Numbered from the stretch's first letter, positions 36,069 to 47,734 are shown. The stretch: 64,000 nucleotides of DNA from Dictyophora rubrovolvata (GCA_029959195.1 CP114117.1:1922001-1986000), one strand, 5' to 3'. Made by a program: numbers and translations. Notes: a model not told the origin generated them from the sequence alone.

Positions 36069-36221
36069 TTACTGAGGGCTTACAAATTCACTCTGGTGCA
36101 ACAAATACTTAATTTTTTCAGACTGTCTGTCGAGTTGTTCTTGCATTCTAGAGAGTGTGTCCATAAAATCTATGGATTGGCGGTGTGTATTGAAACGGTT
36201 GTGAAAACACACAGTCCTTGT
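36069..36221 (-). pseudogene. Orphan 3' exon of the coiled-coil gene
   Basis: On the minus strand, bases 36221 to 36069 form 50 open codons and a stop (TRTVCFHNRF at the start; RMQEQLDRQSEKIKYLLHQ later). They follow in phase from base 16286 of the truncated coiled-coil gene, and the sequence has the same helical, charged character. It now abuts the right arm and has no promoter or start of its own. Minus-strand reading through the arm gives only meaningless antisense NEDD1. I infer that this is the displaced C-terminus. Whether an intron lies at the old junction cannot be seen. Confidence 0.6.
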
Positions 36222-37862
36222 GTGCTCGTTGGCTGTGGGAGGGTATTTGCCATTTACGATGTTACCCGCCCTTCTAATCCGATCAAAACAATCAAATTTT
36301 CTGAAATACCTGTGAACTCGTTTATTGTTGCTATAGTGTCGAGTCCATTCAGTAAACCTCTGTTGGCGGTGGCCTTTAGCTCCGGACAAGTTGCTCTCGT
36401 CGACCTGGAAAAAGATCGATCGTAGGTGATAGTCTATTTCGCCAAAAAGTTGGATGATTCACTTTCCTTAGATTGTTAAAGGTTCTCGGTGTGAATACAC
36501 CCATCACCGCAATGGACTTTACCTCAGATGGCACTGCGATTGCTCTTGGGACAGGGTCCGGAAAAATCATCGTGAAAGGATGGCGTTCTGCTGAAGAAGA
36601 CGATCAGATGATTGCTCTAGACGACAATGGAGGTGAAGAACGCGTCGTTGCGCTTGCTATTCAGGTAAAGTATAAACATTCTAAAAGACATATTCTTAGT
36701 ATACTCACAGACAAAAGCGTCGTATCAAACAAACAAGGCATCCAGTCGAACCAAATACTACATCATTAACAGCTTCAAAATTGAGCCATCCCTTAGTCGA
36801 ACTTAAAAATACAACACTTTCTACTCGGCACAGTGGTTCTAGGAGTCCTGTGGAATTCGGTTCGCAGACAAGTAAAATAAACTCGACTAGAATCGCTTCT
36901 CCAACTCTCTCCGCGGCCCTGAGGACAGGTGAATCAGACGGTACGCCGGATATGCCTTTCAAGTGTCCACGTTAGTTCTACATCATTTATTCGCTCTATA
37001 ATAAGATTTGATTCGTTTCTGTAGCTGAGGTTAATGTTCATATAAAGGAGCTGTCTAAGCCGACTCATCTTCGGATGTCCAGCATCGAGAATGACGCAAC
37101 CTCGGTCCTACGAAGTCAGGCAAATTCACGTCCCATCATTCAGACCAGAACAACACTTTCAAATATTACTTTGGCAACTAAGCCTCGTTACCGAATTGAA
37201 CCAATAAACTCCAGGATAGTCGGCAAAGCTGACAGTAAATCAAGCAGTCCCGACTTACAACAACAAATAAAGGAACCATCTGATTCATTGAAGACACACG
37301 ATGTGCATCAGTCGACGTCTGTTGCCGGCTCGGGTGATAATCAAGTAGTGTCTTCTGAGCCAGATAAGTCGAAAAATAACGCATCCCGATCGACGCAGGC
37401 ATGGGGGATCTCGACCACTGAGAAGAAAGAGAAGCAAGTGGGATGGATGGTCGCTGAAACGGGTACACGCTCCAAACAGCCAAACGCCTTGACGGAATCG
37501 TTGTCTGACGCCGAAGTCTCAGGTGAAGAACCTACATTAGACATACAACCTGAATCTTGTCAAGCCGGTCTCTCCAAAACATCAATGCATACACTTTTAA
37601 TGGAAACATTGAACGAGTGTCGAAGTGAATTGCGAGAAGATATAAAAGGATTGCATTTAGACGTCCTTAGAATGGGACGAGCATGGAAGGTATGATTCCA
37701 CCACAGCCCGAGATTCAAGTTTCCTTGCTGACTGGGTTCTACTCCGTCCATCAGAGTGAACTAAGGTTATTAATGGACCAGCACGCACGCGATTTGAAAG
37801 CACTTGCGGAAGAGAATGTTCAGCTGAAGAGGGATAATGAAAGTTTAAGACGAAGGCTGTAG
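36222..37862 (+). pseudogene. 5'-truncated NEDD1 copy in the right arm
   Basis: Carries the 3' part of the NEDD1-like gene with all its introns: the last WD40 blades, the S/T-rich linker, and the C-terminal helices to the stop at 37862. It lacks the promoter and about the first 179 codons. By chance an ATG at 36096 opens a frame through 42 codons derived from antisense of the orphan exon and runs in phase into the NEDD1 codons, so a chimeric protein with half a propeller and an intact gamma-tubulin-binding-type tail is conceivable. Coding differences from the complete copy: Ser to Gly at 37333 and Arg to Lys at 36962. The open frames are still undamaged, so the duplication is recent. Confidence 0.8.
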
Positions 37863-39149
37863 ATCCTATTTTCAGTTGTGTATATCTTGTCTTGTAATAT
37901 TTTATCTTGTAATGTATTTATAGACCGATTGTGACACTGACGTTACAGAACGCGAACCCAAACTGAGACACGGTTTTGATAGTAATAACAACATTCTTGC
38001 AGCCATTCTTTGCGGGTGGAGTTAGATGGAGAACCTCTCGCTGCGCCTAAACCAAGAACTGGGCAGAGTGGAGGAATATACGGAACGTCTTGATTCATTG
38101 TATGTCAAGCTCTTTGATCGTAAGTCTTCTGGTGAATTCTGGTGAATACGCGTGCCATATTTTTACCCAATTTCGTAGATATCTATTCAATCGTTTTGGA
38201 AAAAGAAAACTATCTATTCACCGAACAAGAGTTGAATTACCTGCAGGCCCTGCACTCACTTCCAAGTTTGCAACTTTTTTGTAGAGCTCGTTCATCCAAA
38301 TTGAAAGCAGGTTGCAGATACTACCCGTTATCTTCTTATCCGGCTATCTTTGCGTAAACGGCAAAAATGGCACACAGTGGCTTCTCTGGAAAAAAGCTAT
38401 GGAAAAGAGCTAGGCGATAAAGAAAAAATTTCGTGTCTGGTTGACCAACTTTGCGGCCCATCCGCGATTCCAGGGGAATCCGCGTCCAACTTCATTGACC
38501 TCACTGTGACTGAGGAGGATTCACGTAATGTTTCTTCGATCGTCACGATTTATTTTATGGTAACAGTTTACTAGGTACATATGGACCGCCTTACACATTC
38601 GCCGAAGATGAAAATGCTGCTAGCTTATCTGACTTGCTACATTCTCTTTCTTTGGAACGATTGAAAAGAATGGGAAAGGAAATGAGGATAATATTTCCAA
38701 GACAAACAGTGAGAGTTTGAGAAAATAAGCATCCTTGTCATATATAATGGATTAAATATATTCTATGTAGCGTGATATCATAATCCCGAAGATCATTTCA
38801 CACTGCAATCACCAAACAACTGTGACGGCATTTTTTCGTAGCAAGTCTCAATATTGTTTAGGTACTAGAAAGGAGTCGCTGTCTCAGTTATACTTTAGAA
38901 GGCAGATACTAAAGGAGACAGGTATGATAATCATGATTCCTGAGGGTATTAAATTTCACGAAGCAGGCCGCTGTGTTAGGTTACGGAGCGAACTATTAGA
39001 AATTCTCGATCGATTGAACATCATTTTTTTTCGAAGGTACACTTATATCACTCTCATGGTCAATCTGTTTTCAGAGTCTGACACATGCAAACAAGCACGA
39101 CCTATGATCCATCATTGTTCCTGCCAGCTCTTCTCGATGCTTTTAGGAA
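36222..39149. repeat. Right arm of the 2928-bp inverted duplication
   Basis: Inverse partner of 16287-19214. Starts within the NEDD1 WD40 codons VLVGCGRVFAIYDV and ends within FAN1 at the codons for SMLLG. The differences on this side are at 39112 (T), 38766 (T), 37333 (G), 36962 (A) and 36425 (G). The 36425 change turns the intron start GTAAGT into GTAGGT. Confidence 0.95.
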
Positions 39150-40924
39150 AAGAAACCATGCTCCTCTCGATTATGTTCGCACCACAGATATTTTCCCAAC
39201 CAGGGAGATATTCCTTGACTTTAGAGAAGCTTTACGCCTAGAAGCTGAACTAAACGACCTTTCCGAACAAGATCCTGTCCTAGCGGCTCAGGAGGATGAG
39301 GATTCCAACACGGTTTCTCCGAGCTTACACAAGGCACGGCGCGGAAAGGATATATTAATGATAGCCCATTCTCGGTGGAAAACACTGATTTCAGCCAATA
39401 AGGAGGACGTGGAGAACCCTATTTTTGACAAATTTCGTTGCGGTAAGATCGAGCCATATCTGAAAATGTACGGTCGTTTATCTCTTCTGTAGAACATATT
39501 CTAACACGTGTGATTGTAAGAGATTCACTTATTGTTTACGGGACTGTTACCCATATCCACATAGGATGGTTCATCTGCATTTCTTGGTGTATTAAAGGAA
39601 TATGACCTCTTAAGTGAGGTACTTCAGTCCCTTTTGATGCAACGGAGATGGGGGATCAGTCGTCGAGGGTGTGTCTTACAGAGTCCTTGTTGTAATCACA
39701 GATGCACTAACGTGCATACTCAGAGCGTGGTACAATAACCTCGCACTAATTTATATGGTACACATGGGAAATAACCCCAAAATGTTTGGAAAGGCGATGG
39801 AAATCGTTCGAAATGGCTTGGAGGACCCAGAGTCACGGTTAGGTGAGTGCTCTGCATTTCTTTCCCTCGATAAAGGTTAAGCCGGACAGTTTATCGCCAT
39901 CAATTGGAGCGACGACTGGTACGCCTTGAAAAAAAATTGAAAGTTCCCATCAAAAAACGATATGAAATTAAACGACACTTAAAAAATGCAGAGGAAGTCT
40001 ATATTAGCGGCTCTCGAGTTCGTGATGACTCCTTGAATACGATTCTTACTTCAAGCAGAACCTGGTGGATGGGGAAGGAGGGTCTTATTTCAGTGGAAGA
40101 ATATGCGTTAGAACACTACTCTAGACTCGGATACAAAGGGTATGGGATAAATTACGCAGACTGGATGTTCAAGTACTGACAATCCCCCTTAGACAGCACA
40201 CCGAGAGTCGAATTTTATCAACGATCTATGGCTTACTTTTCTGGGATATGTACTTCGAGCACCTGGTACAAAGATTCAGGCTGACTTTTCTTTTCCAGAA
40301 TTTTCTTGCCAGTACCAGGCGCATTTGAAACACCATATCAGACAGCTCCATTAGATATAATGGACATGTCATTCTTTTCCGCACGGCGGGTTGCTATCGA
40401 GGCTCGAATAGAGGACATACGAAACGGGAATGCGAGGGAATTGGCACTAAAAGTGCTGGAAAAAGAAGAGAAATGTCGCTCAGTTTGCGTCGGTGTATAT
40501 TGGACTTTCGCTCCGGACGATATACTTGAAATCATTGAGGTATTTAATAGACGTTCAAGCATTTGAGCGTTACTAAATGTTAATTGCGAAGTGCATTGAA
40601 GCCAGCGCACTGGCTATTGTTTGTCGTCTAATTTCAGAAGATTATAGAACTGTGCGTGGAGGGGTACCGGATCTGATAGTTTGGGATATCCGCACCAAAG
40701 ACTGCAAATTCGTCGAAGTCAAGTCAGATAACGACAAACTACAGGAAAACCAGAAGGTAAGGGAAGTTCTGTAAACAATGAGTAATCATAACTCCTATAT
40801 TCACTAGTTATGGATTGACATTTTACTCCGGGCTGGTATTTCGGTGGACCTCTGTAACGTGATTGAGGAGGGTTCGAAAAAAAGGAAGGGCAAAAAACTT
40901 CACAACACCACTAGTGAATCGTAG
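38026..40924 (+). CDS. FAN1: FAN1 structure-specific nuclease (VRR-NUC), complete copy
   Basis: FAN1 cuts branched DNA next to interstrand crosslinks. Seen: the in-frame TAG just before ATG 38026 fixes the start. YSIVLEKENYLFTEQELNYL then, after removal of a 52-nt intron (about 38257-38308), LPNTTRYLLIRLSLRKRQKW; SYGKELGDKEK; LSDLLHSLSLERLKRMGKEM; GRCVRLRSELLEILDRLNII; REIFLDFREALRLEAELNDL; TPR-like HMGNNPKMFGKAMEIVRNGL and EDPESRL; SVEEYALEHYSRLGYKG; TIYGLLFWD; DMSFFSARRVAIEARIEDIR. The VRR-NUC core has RGGVPDLIVWD and CKFVEVKSDNDKLQENQ, with the Asp, Glu and Lys of the PD-(D/E)xK site all present, then LWIDILLRAGISVDLCNV. It ends LHNTTSES at 40924. About ten introns. The N-terminus is short, with no UBZ finger. 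Lies 163 bp downstream of the NEDD1 stop. Confidence 0.92.
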
Positions 40925-41028
40925 TCACCTAGTACAAGCCACCGTTACTCCTTAATTTATGAATGATAAATAGCAAACAGTATTACATGAAGTAAATAGT
41001 CATGGCATATTCCAAAAGTACAACATAA

Positions 41029-44000
41029 TCACTCGGGAGGTGAGGTGTCATGAGAAGCGTCTGCGTTATGGGCTGTCCGTTTTCGAATTGTACGTCTCAA
41101 GCTAGGGAATAAGGTTCGTCGTTCTTTACCACTACTTTCTTTCGTCTTTCCTCTTAAGCGGAAACGACGCTCTGATAAGTCGGTTTGTATACGCCGTAAA
41201 TGAACACCACCTTCTTCAGCCGCAAAGCCAAAACCACGGTCCGTGCTTTGTATCCCGCCCATACTCATATCCGTGACACTTCGATTCGACAGTTCCATCA
41301 CAGGTCTCGTATCGGCCAATACTTGTAAGGGATAGCTATCAATAGTGCTAAGCATTTCTCCCCGCTCTATAATATCCTTCTTTTGCGGTCCTCCTAAAAG
41401 AGGATGTGTCGCAAAATCAAAGTGAGGGTTCTGTCTTTTTACTTCCTTTAAAATATCGAAGTCTGTAGGCCAATACTGTCGCTGGATAGCTTTGTAAAGA
41501 TAACGCGGCAACAGGGCTAAGAAGAAGACTAAGAAGACGCTGAACCAAAAGATGGGGGATCTGAACAGGAAATGATCGTTTCCGCTGAATATGTAAATCA
41601 GTAGATACCCAACGAGAACGAGATGTCTACTTACAAAACTGGGGTAACAATCCAACCCGGTGATATAATGGAATAAATTGCCTGATAAAAAGGAGTGCTT
41701 AGCATTACCAGCTCAATTGAGGTGCCTTCATACTTCATACGTACGGTGTATGCCCAAACCAAAATAATGCCGATAGAAACTGCAAACCAGACCCATCCCG
41801 TCCAAGCCCAGGTGTTCAAGCCATTGAAAGCATTGGCGATCGTGACAGTGGCAACGGCCATGGCCTATATTGGAGAAATGAGCAAATTGTATGCACACCA
41901 TCTAACGAACAAGATCCTTACAGTAGAAAATTCGTATATGTACACGTCGTACCCATCGTTTCGTGCAGAAATACTGAAATAGGCGTATGTCACCAAGAAG
42001 AAGATAATCGCAGACTATAATAGAGATCAACATTGCGTAAATAATATATATATTATTTTTTCACCTGAACAATTCCGTCTAACATGTAAACGGTGAACAA
42101 GCGAAAGCCAAACCAAGTGCCTTTCCTTCCATAATGGTACAGCTCGGGGACAGCCATAAGAATGTCTGCATCTGTTTTGTATAAGAATGGTAGCCTGCAC
42201 ATATTCGATGAAATACTGACCTATGAAACGATCAAATACTCCGATGGCGATAACGGGACATAATGTAAAGAACACATTCCAAAATAGAAGATAGGTATAT
42301 TCGAAGACACTGACAGAACGCTAAGAAAATAAACTTCCGAGAAAAAGTAGACTTACTATTGAGTGCTCCACGCGCAGTATATTTGAAACCACCATAACAC
42401 ACCGATACAGATTATGTTCTTATAGAAGAAGTTGACAATCCTGACGATGTTCATCAAGAAGCGCACTGAATCGAATCATCATAATCATACATACATAGTA
42501 CCATTACGGGCATATGACCAATGGCCATGAACCAGTAAGAGACGCTTCAAAAATCTAAACTATACTGAGGATTTAGCAGCGCCTTTGGAAATTCTTAAAA
42601 AATGACCCAACCTGAGCGATAGCATAATCCGCAGAATTCACTGCCTGCAGCCCTTCCTCGCCTCGAATACCAACGCCGACATGAGCAGCCTGAATCATAC
42701 TAACATCGTTCGCACCATCACCAATCGCCAATGTAATGGTTTTCAAACTGTCTTTGACAAGTTTGACCACCAGAGCCTTCTGCAAGGGAGATACACGGCA
42801 GCAGATAACGGCGTTGCATCGCAGTCCGATCTTTAACAATAAGTCTTTGCCAGAAGGGGCTTCCAATGCCTGATAACAATATTTAGTAACAGCGTTGTTG
42901 ATTGGTTCAAAGATTAAATTTTACATGTCCTAACGCGAGACCATCAATGACCAAAACATAACCACCAGGTCTTGTGCCGTTATCCCTGCCTACCAGATCG
43001 GCTATACCAGTAGAGAAACGTTTCGGGTTGGGAGGACGGGTAGCCGACGATGACACTTTTTCTGTTAAATCGCTTGTAAGGCCAGCTTCGGGGAAGAATT
43101 GTTCGATGGCATTCAGCAACTGCGACTCCACGCTTCGAGTTCCGTCGTCACCACCTCGGACAACAACAAGATTTGCGTCTCGAGCTATAAGATTTGTACT
43201 ATAACCAATAGCTTTTCATGCCAATATCAAAAATAAATTAAAAAGGACTGAGAAGATGAGTGCATACCGATAGCCGTTTCGAGCTTGTCGCCAGTCAAAA
43301 CCCAAATTTTGATCCCAGCGCGTTTCAAATCAGCAATGGTATCTGGAACACCATCTTGTAGCTTATCTTCAATGGCAGTGGCACCCAAGAGATGCAAGTC
43401 CGTTTCAAGTTCACCGCTAACTTGCTCTATCTTGTCCTCTCTGTCATCTAAGGCCACGGTCGCATCGTGATAACGATGCTCCCATATGTCATAATCTGCT
43501 TCCGAAAGAGCTTTATACGCGAGACAGAGTGTACGCAGCCCTTTGAATGATCGTCAATGATTAGCTTGGCGAATGTGTTAAACATACATACCCTCGCTAG
43601 CAAATTGATCCAGATGCTGTTGAGTGGTTAATTTAAGATCCTCAGACTCGTCTTTTCTCAAACGCTCATAGATGATATTATCCGCGCCTTTTGTCAACAG
43701 GTAGACCTTTCTACTCGGGTCATTGACTTTGCGCAGAACAACGCTCATACGTTTTCTCGCGCTCGTAAACTCTAAAACATTGAGAAGCTCGTATTCTTGA
43801 GGAGTCTCACTGAACGGCGTTTTCAGGCGCATAGTTTCCCGTTCACGGCCAAGAAAAGAGAAGCCTACATCCGCTGCAGCTTGCACTAGGGCTGCCTCAT
43901 CCGGACTCTGTGCCTTGTATTGAATCTCATTAACGTTAGGATTCTGAGCGACGAGGACAGTATGACACAGGGCTAAAACAGTGAAAAAGCCGCTATGTAG

Positions 44001-45958
44001 GTTCGAAAAAAGATCTTCAGGCTGTACAACGTGCTTTTGAAGATCGGTACTCAATGGCGTTGAGTGGAAGGCACCCTCGCGTTTCTTGGAAGCATCGCTA
44101 GGGGCGGCTTCGGTACTCATCTGGATAGAAGGGGCTGCGTCAGTCGAAGTGCTGATTTCCTTGACTTCTTCGGTCTTCTCTTCACTGGTTTTCTCGGGTG
44201 TGGTACCTGTGGACTGGACATCTTCTGCATACAGCATACCGCCCACAGAGCATTGTCGGAAAACCATGATGTTCTACAATATCAGGCGAATAAGAAAGAC
44301 AGAAAGGGAAAAAAAGTGAACGTGAAGACCTGTGTAAGAGTTCCCGTTTTATCAGAGAAGATATATTCGATTTGTCCCAAATCATCAGACAAATTCCAAC
44401 TACGAGCTAATGTTGCTTGGTCTGTCTTTTCATAATAAATCTGGTGGTCGGAAAATATGAAAGCAGCCTGGCACGTTCGGACAAACTCTATAGAAAGATA
44501 AAGGGAAATGGGTATGATGTTTTGGAATCTGAGAGATAAAATTCAAAACTCCATTTTCAGAAAACAAAAAATACAAAGACCTACGTAATGAATCCGTTTA
44601 TCAACGTAATAAGACCGTTTATGTGGGGATTGTCGTCAGATCGGTTATCATCAAATAGCCAAGGGGCATTCTCGGGGAATTTTCGCTGCTCATTGATAGC
44701 ATCGACGATACCACAGACAAGCGCCAGAATAACTAATATTACAAGATTGGCAATTCTGGGCAATACTGTAAGGATCTAAGTGTTCTTAGTAGACACTGGA
44801 CACTCACACTTGCGGGTTCATCTTCCTCTCTACTCTGCTTCGTTTACTTGGTGTATCGCCGGAGTTAAGACTAATCTTGGTATCTTCTCCGGTGTAGAGA
44901 ACGAGTCCTATAACCCATTGGGTATTCCGCAAGACGGTACCTCGTAGCAATGTAGTTTGTAGATTCATTGGATATTTTCCCCCCTTTGTGACAACGGCGC
45001 CATTGAGCCTGAACATGCTCACGTCCGGAGCATCACAATCAATGCGGAATCCAGCAGATTCTGCACATGCGCGGGCGCTCCGGAGATCTTGAAGGCCATC
45101 AACGCCTTGCCTTGATTTGAGATTCGTTTCACCGTCCAGATTTTTAGTTTCAACGAAGGCTTCATTATCTTCTTCCGATGTCGCACAGATCAAGATATCC
45201 GCGGGAATAGGCTGGTCGCTACGAATTTTGATGAAATCTCCAACTTGAATGTCCTCCCAGAAGGTCCGTTTCCAGTGTGCCGTAGAAGAACTGGATGCAT
45301 ATGGATTAGAAGGGTCCGAAGGAAGTAAAGTCTCTTGTCCATCGAATTCAACGTCACTAATGTCCTGGACGTGATCGGGTGCTGGATTGTTTGGTTTCTT
45401 CTTCCGTTTAAAGACGCCTCTTACGAACGTTTTTGATTTTTTTCCAACACGGTTAGGATTCTCCCAACCACCACCAGATAACACGAGAGTTTCACTATGA
45501 TTCACGCTGCGATCTCCTTGATGCCGCTTGATATCTTCGTAGCCATCCTTGATTGCGGTGATGGCGATAACGATGATAAGCGGGAGGACGACAAGTCCCG
45601 GAGATATAGTGCCGAATTTGGGAAAAAATTGAAGGATGTCGACGGCAAGGAAAAATCTATTTTGAAGGACAAGTCAAATATTGCAAAATGAAGAAAATCA
45701 ATGAACGAACATATTAGCAACACGACGGAATTGTTCCAACAAATTTCTCGGTACGAAAGTAAAAATTGTGTATTTAGACGTCACCACTTGATTCGTAATA
45801 TAAATATGTTCTTTCTTGATACGGTGTTTGTGGTCAAAGTAGTCTGGAGGGAGGGGTTCGTTTACGAATATTGAGCGTTTTATCTTTGGAGGTGCCCGGC
45901 GGGAGAAGAGTGATTCGACCTTCCAATTGGAGATACGACTAGACCAGGACTTTGACAT
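41029..45958 (-). CDS. P4-type phospholipid flippase ATPase, Dnf-like
   Basis: Flips phospholipids from the outer to the cytosolic leaflet of plasma or endosomal membranes, usually with a Cdc50-type subunit. Seen: [20 protein letters not shown] and [20 protein letters not shown] before TM1; actuator [11 protein letters not shown] (DGET); [20 protein letters not shown] in TM4; phosphorylation motif [12 protein letters not shown] (about 44345); long acidic insert ([17 protein letters not shown]); nucleotide-binding [20 protein letters not shown] and [64 protein letters not shown]; then six C-terminal membrane segments and a basic tail with [16 protein letters not shown]. About 1300 residues, many short introns. 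The first exon starts at 45958. The orthologue among yeast Dnf1/2/3 is not fixed, but it is Dnf-like rather than Drs2- or Neo1-like. Confidence 0.9.
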
Positions 45959-45983
45959 CCTTATAAAGAAAAGAATAAAATAA

Positions 45984-46008
45984 TAAGAAGAAGAAGAAGA
46001 AGAAGAAA
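45984..46008. repeat. (AAG)n microsatellite in P4-ATPase 5' region
   Basis: About eight AAG units; on the transcribed strand this is a CTT pyrimidine tract 26-50 bp upstream of the ATPase start codon, a common place for such tracts in fungal promoters. Confidence 0.8.
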
Positions 46009-46368
46009 TAGAAATTAAAATAATTGGAGAAAGACTAAGAAAATACGGAGCGGGTGATGGTAGAGTAGTGATGGGGTAAGCGCTAAAAGTAGGACGGCCT
46101 CTGAATCATGAGTTGGAGGATTGCGCCCGGCCACTCCTGTTTGTAATCGTACAGCTGGGAGGTGGGCACTATTTAAGACGAGCGGGGAAGATGGGAAGAG
46201 TGGCTGTATATTATTTAAACGAAATACAAGACATTACTAATACAAAGGACATTCCGGGGATATTACGACCACGAAAGTCTTCGGCCTCTCCAGGCTTGCA
46301 CACGGGCTTGTGAAACCGACCGTCACACAGGTGAATTTCCCACGTGCATGGGCGGTGCCTTAGCAGTC
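46009..46368. other. Intergenic 360 bp
   Basis: P4-ATPase promoter and 3' region of the next minus-strand gene. A 66-codon plus-strand open frame at 46113-46313 has no recognisable features and I do not call it. Confidence 0.45.
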
Positions 46369-47671
46369 TTAGCCAGCAAGCGGCTTATTTTTAAACGCTG
46401 CGCCCAGTATATGTGGCCCAAGGATTTGGATCTCATGATGAGCAAAGGACTTCTGCAGTAGAAAGTGAGCGGAACATGCGATTTGGCATGTTACATGGCA
46501 ATACATACCTCGTACTGCATAATCTGTTGGCTTTGAGCTTGCAGATCGAATGTGTTCTTCTGAGGTCGTCTCTCAACTGATGTTTCCGTTGTCGGAAAGA
46601 GAATGTGGCTCACCAACTGCTCATTCCGCAGCATCCTTGCATCTTCTCGCATTTTGTCCAGCTGTTTTCGACGTTCCTGGGTGCTCACCCTTGGGCAACT
46701 TCAGAACAAAATCATAAATTAGACATGGGGCTTGCCGTTTTTCAATCCCAACACGGGGCCCAGAATTCGTCGTTTTCTGTCAGGCCCGATAATAAATAAA
46801 TGAATGTTCCGGTAGAAATTCTTCTAAAACGCTTACTTTTCCTAATAAACTTTGCCACGTATTTGAGTCACGTAAGTCAAAGTCGCCAGACCCACTAGGA
46901 TTCAGTGTTGTAACTGGAGTGGTTTCCTTCCCAGTCGCCGATGCTAGGGCAGTTGGGATCTTAGTTGATGGAGAGGATATTGCGGATGGCGTAGTGGAAG
47001 CCAGGGTAGGCGGAACAGCTCCTGGTGGTTTCGTTTTCTTTTTGATGGTTGGGAGCTTCTTCCTCTGTGGTATGTCGGTGGCGGCCGCTGAGACTTCAAA
47101 GGCATTCTTTTCCGCTTTCTCTTGCTCTTCTTGTGTAACTACAGTCCCTTCTATGTTTATATCATCCGTCCTTGAGGCCTGCTGCTTTTCATTCTTGGCT
47201 AATTTGACTATGGTTGATGTTGACGTTGAGGCTTTAACCTTCCCCTTTCCGTCGCGTTTCATCTTCGTTAAATTAGGTTTCTCGTCGGGTGGAAGAGATA
47301 AATCCCTATCGTCTTCGTAGTCATCGTCCGAAAGGACTCGTCGCTTCTTGCTTGGCCTTCTGCTCAAGGTTGGTGTATCTCGCGTTTTGACATCTCTTAT
47401 CTTCGAAGACGTGCCCTCTCGGTCGCTGAGCGACAGACTGTGAATAAAACTGTCCTAAAACAATACAAAAAAAAAACAAAGCCAGACCTTGATGATGGGG
47501 ATATATTATAGTTGGATGCTTCGTCATCGGACAACTTGCGTCTTTTCAAAGGCTTGGAGGACGACCCCTGGGTAACTTAGAAGGTTATAATTCCCCACGA
47601 ATACATAAATAAGAAACCTTTGAAGACTGCTCTGTGTTTGGCTTAGGTATCTTCAGCTTTAGCGAATTCAT
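46369..47671 (-). CDS. Unrecognised basic nuclear-type protein
   Basis: No family recognised. Exons read in frame: MNSLKLKIPKPNTEQSSK (47671); VTQGSSSKPLKRRKLSDDEA; a long exon with RPSKKRRVLSDDDYEDDRD and RKKLPTIKKKTKPPG and ending TWQSLLGK; a short exon KRRILGPVLGLKNGKPH; a helical exon ERRKQLDKMREDARMLRNEQ; and a last exon KSFAHHEIQILGPHILG to the stop at 46369. The repeated KRRKLSDDE / KKRRVLSDDD pattern gives two NLS-plus-acidic (CK2-like) modules. The C-terminal WQSLLGK to QIMQYE region looks like the conserved functional part. About 330 residues. It shares a 63-bp divergent promoter with the mitochondrial Phe-tRNA synthetase gene. A chromatin or RNA-related role is only a guess from composition. 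Confidence 0.6.
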
Positions 47672-47734
47672 TGTGCTCCAGGGAGGAAAACGTGAGAGTA
47701 ACCCAAATTAGTCATCAACCGTGACAGTTCCGGA
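47672..47734. promoter_or_regulatory. 63-bp divergent promoter
   Basis: The start codons of the unknown nuclear gene (47671, minus) and MSF1 (47735, plus) are only 63 bp apart; promoter elements must overlap or lie inside the 5' coding regions. Confidence 0.6.

Noticed and set aside
16287-39149. Inverted arms as terminal repeats of a large mobile element
   Set aside because: The arms are parts of two host genes, the spacer holds only ordinary host genes, no transposase-like gene was seen, and there are no target-site duplications at the outer edges.
16287-39149. Inverted arms as a simple assembly fold-back
   Set aside because: A fold-back would give perfect identity and mirrored flanks. Here there are at least five differences, unrelated flanks, and an in-phase match between the two outer breakpoints. 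Long reads are still needed to be certain.
46919-47320. 133-codon plus-strand frame opposite the unknown nuclear gene
   Set aside because: Mirror of the K/T/S-rich exon; its hydrophobic look comes from complement codons.
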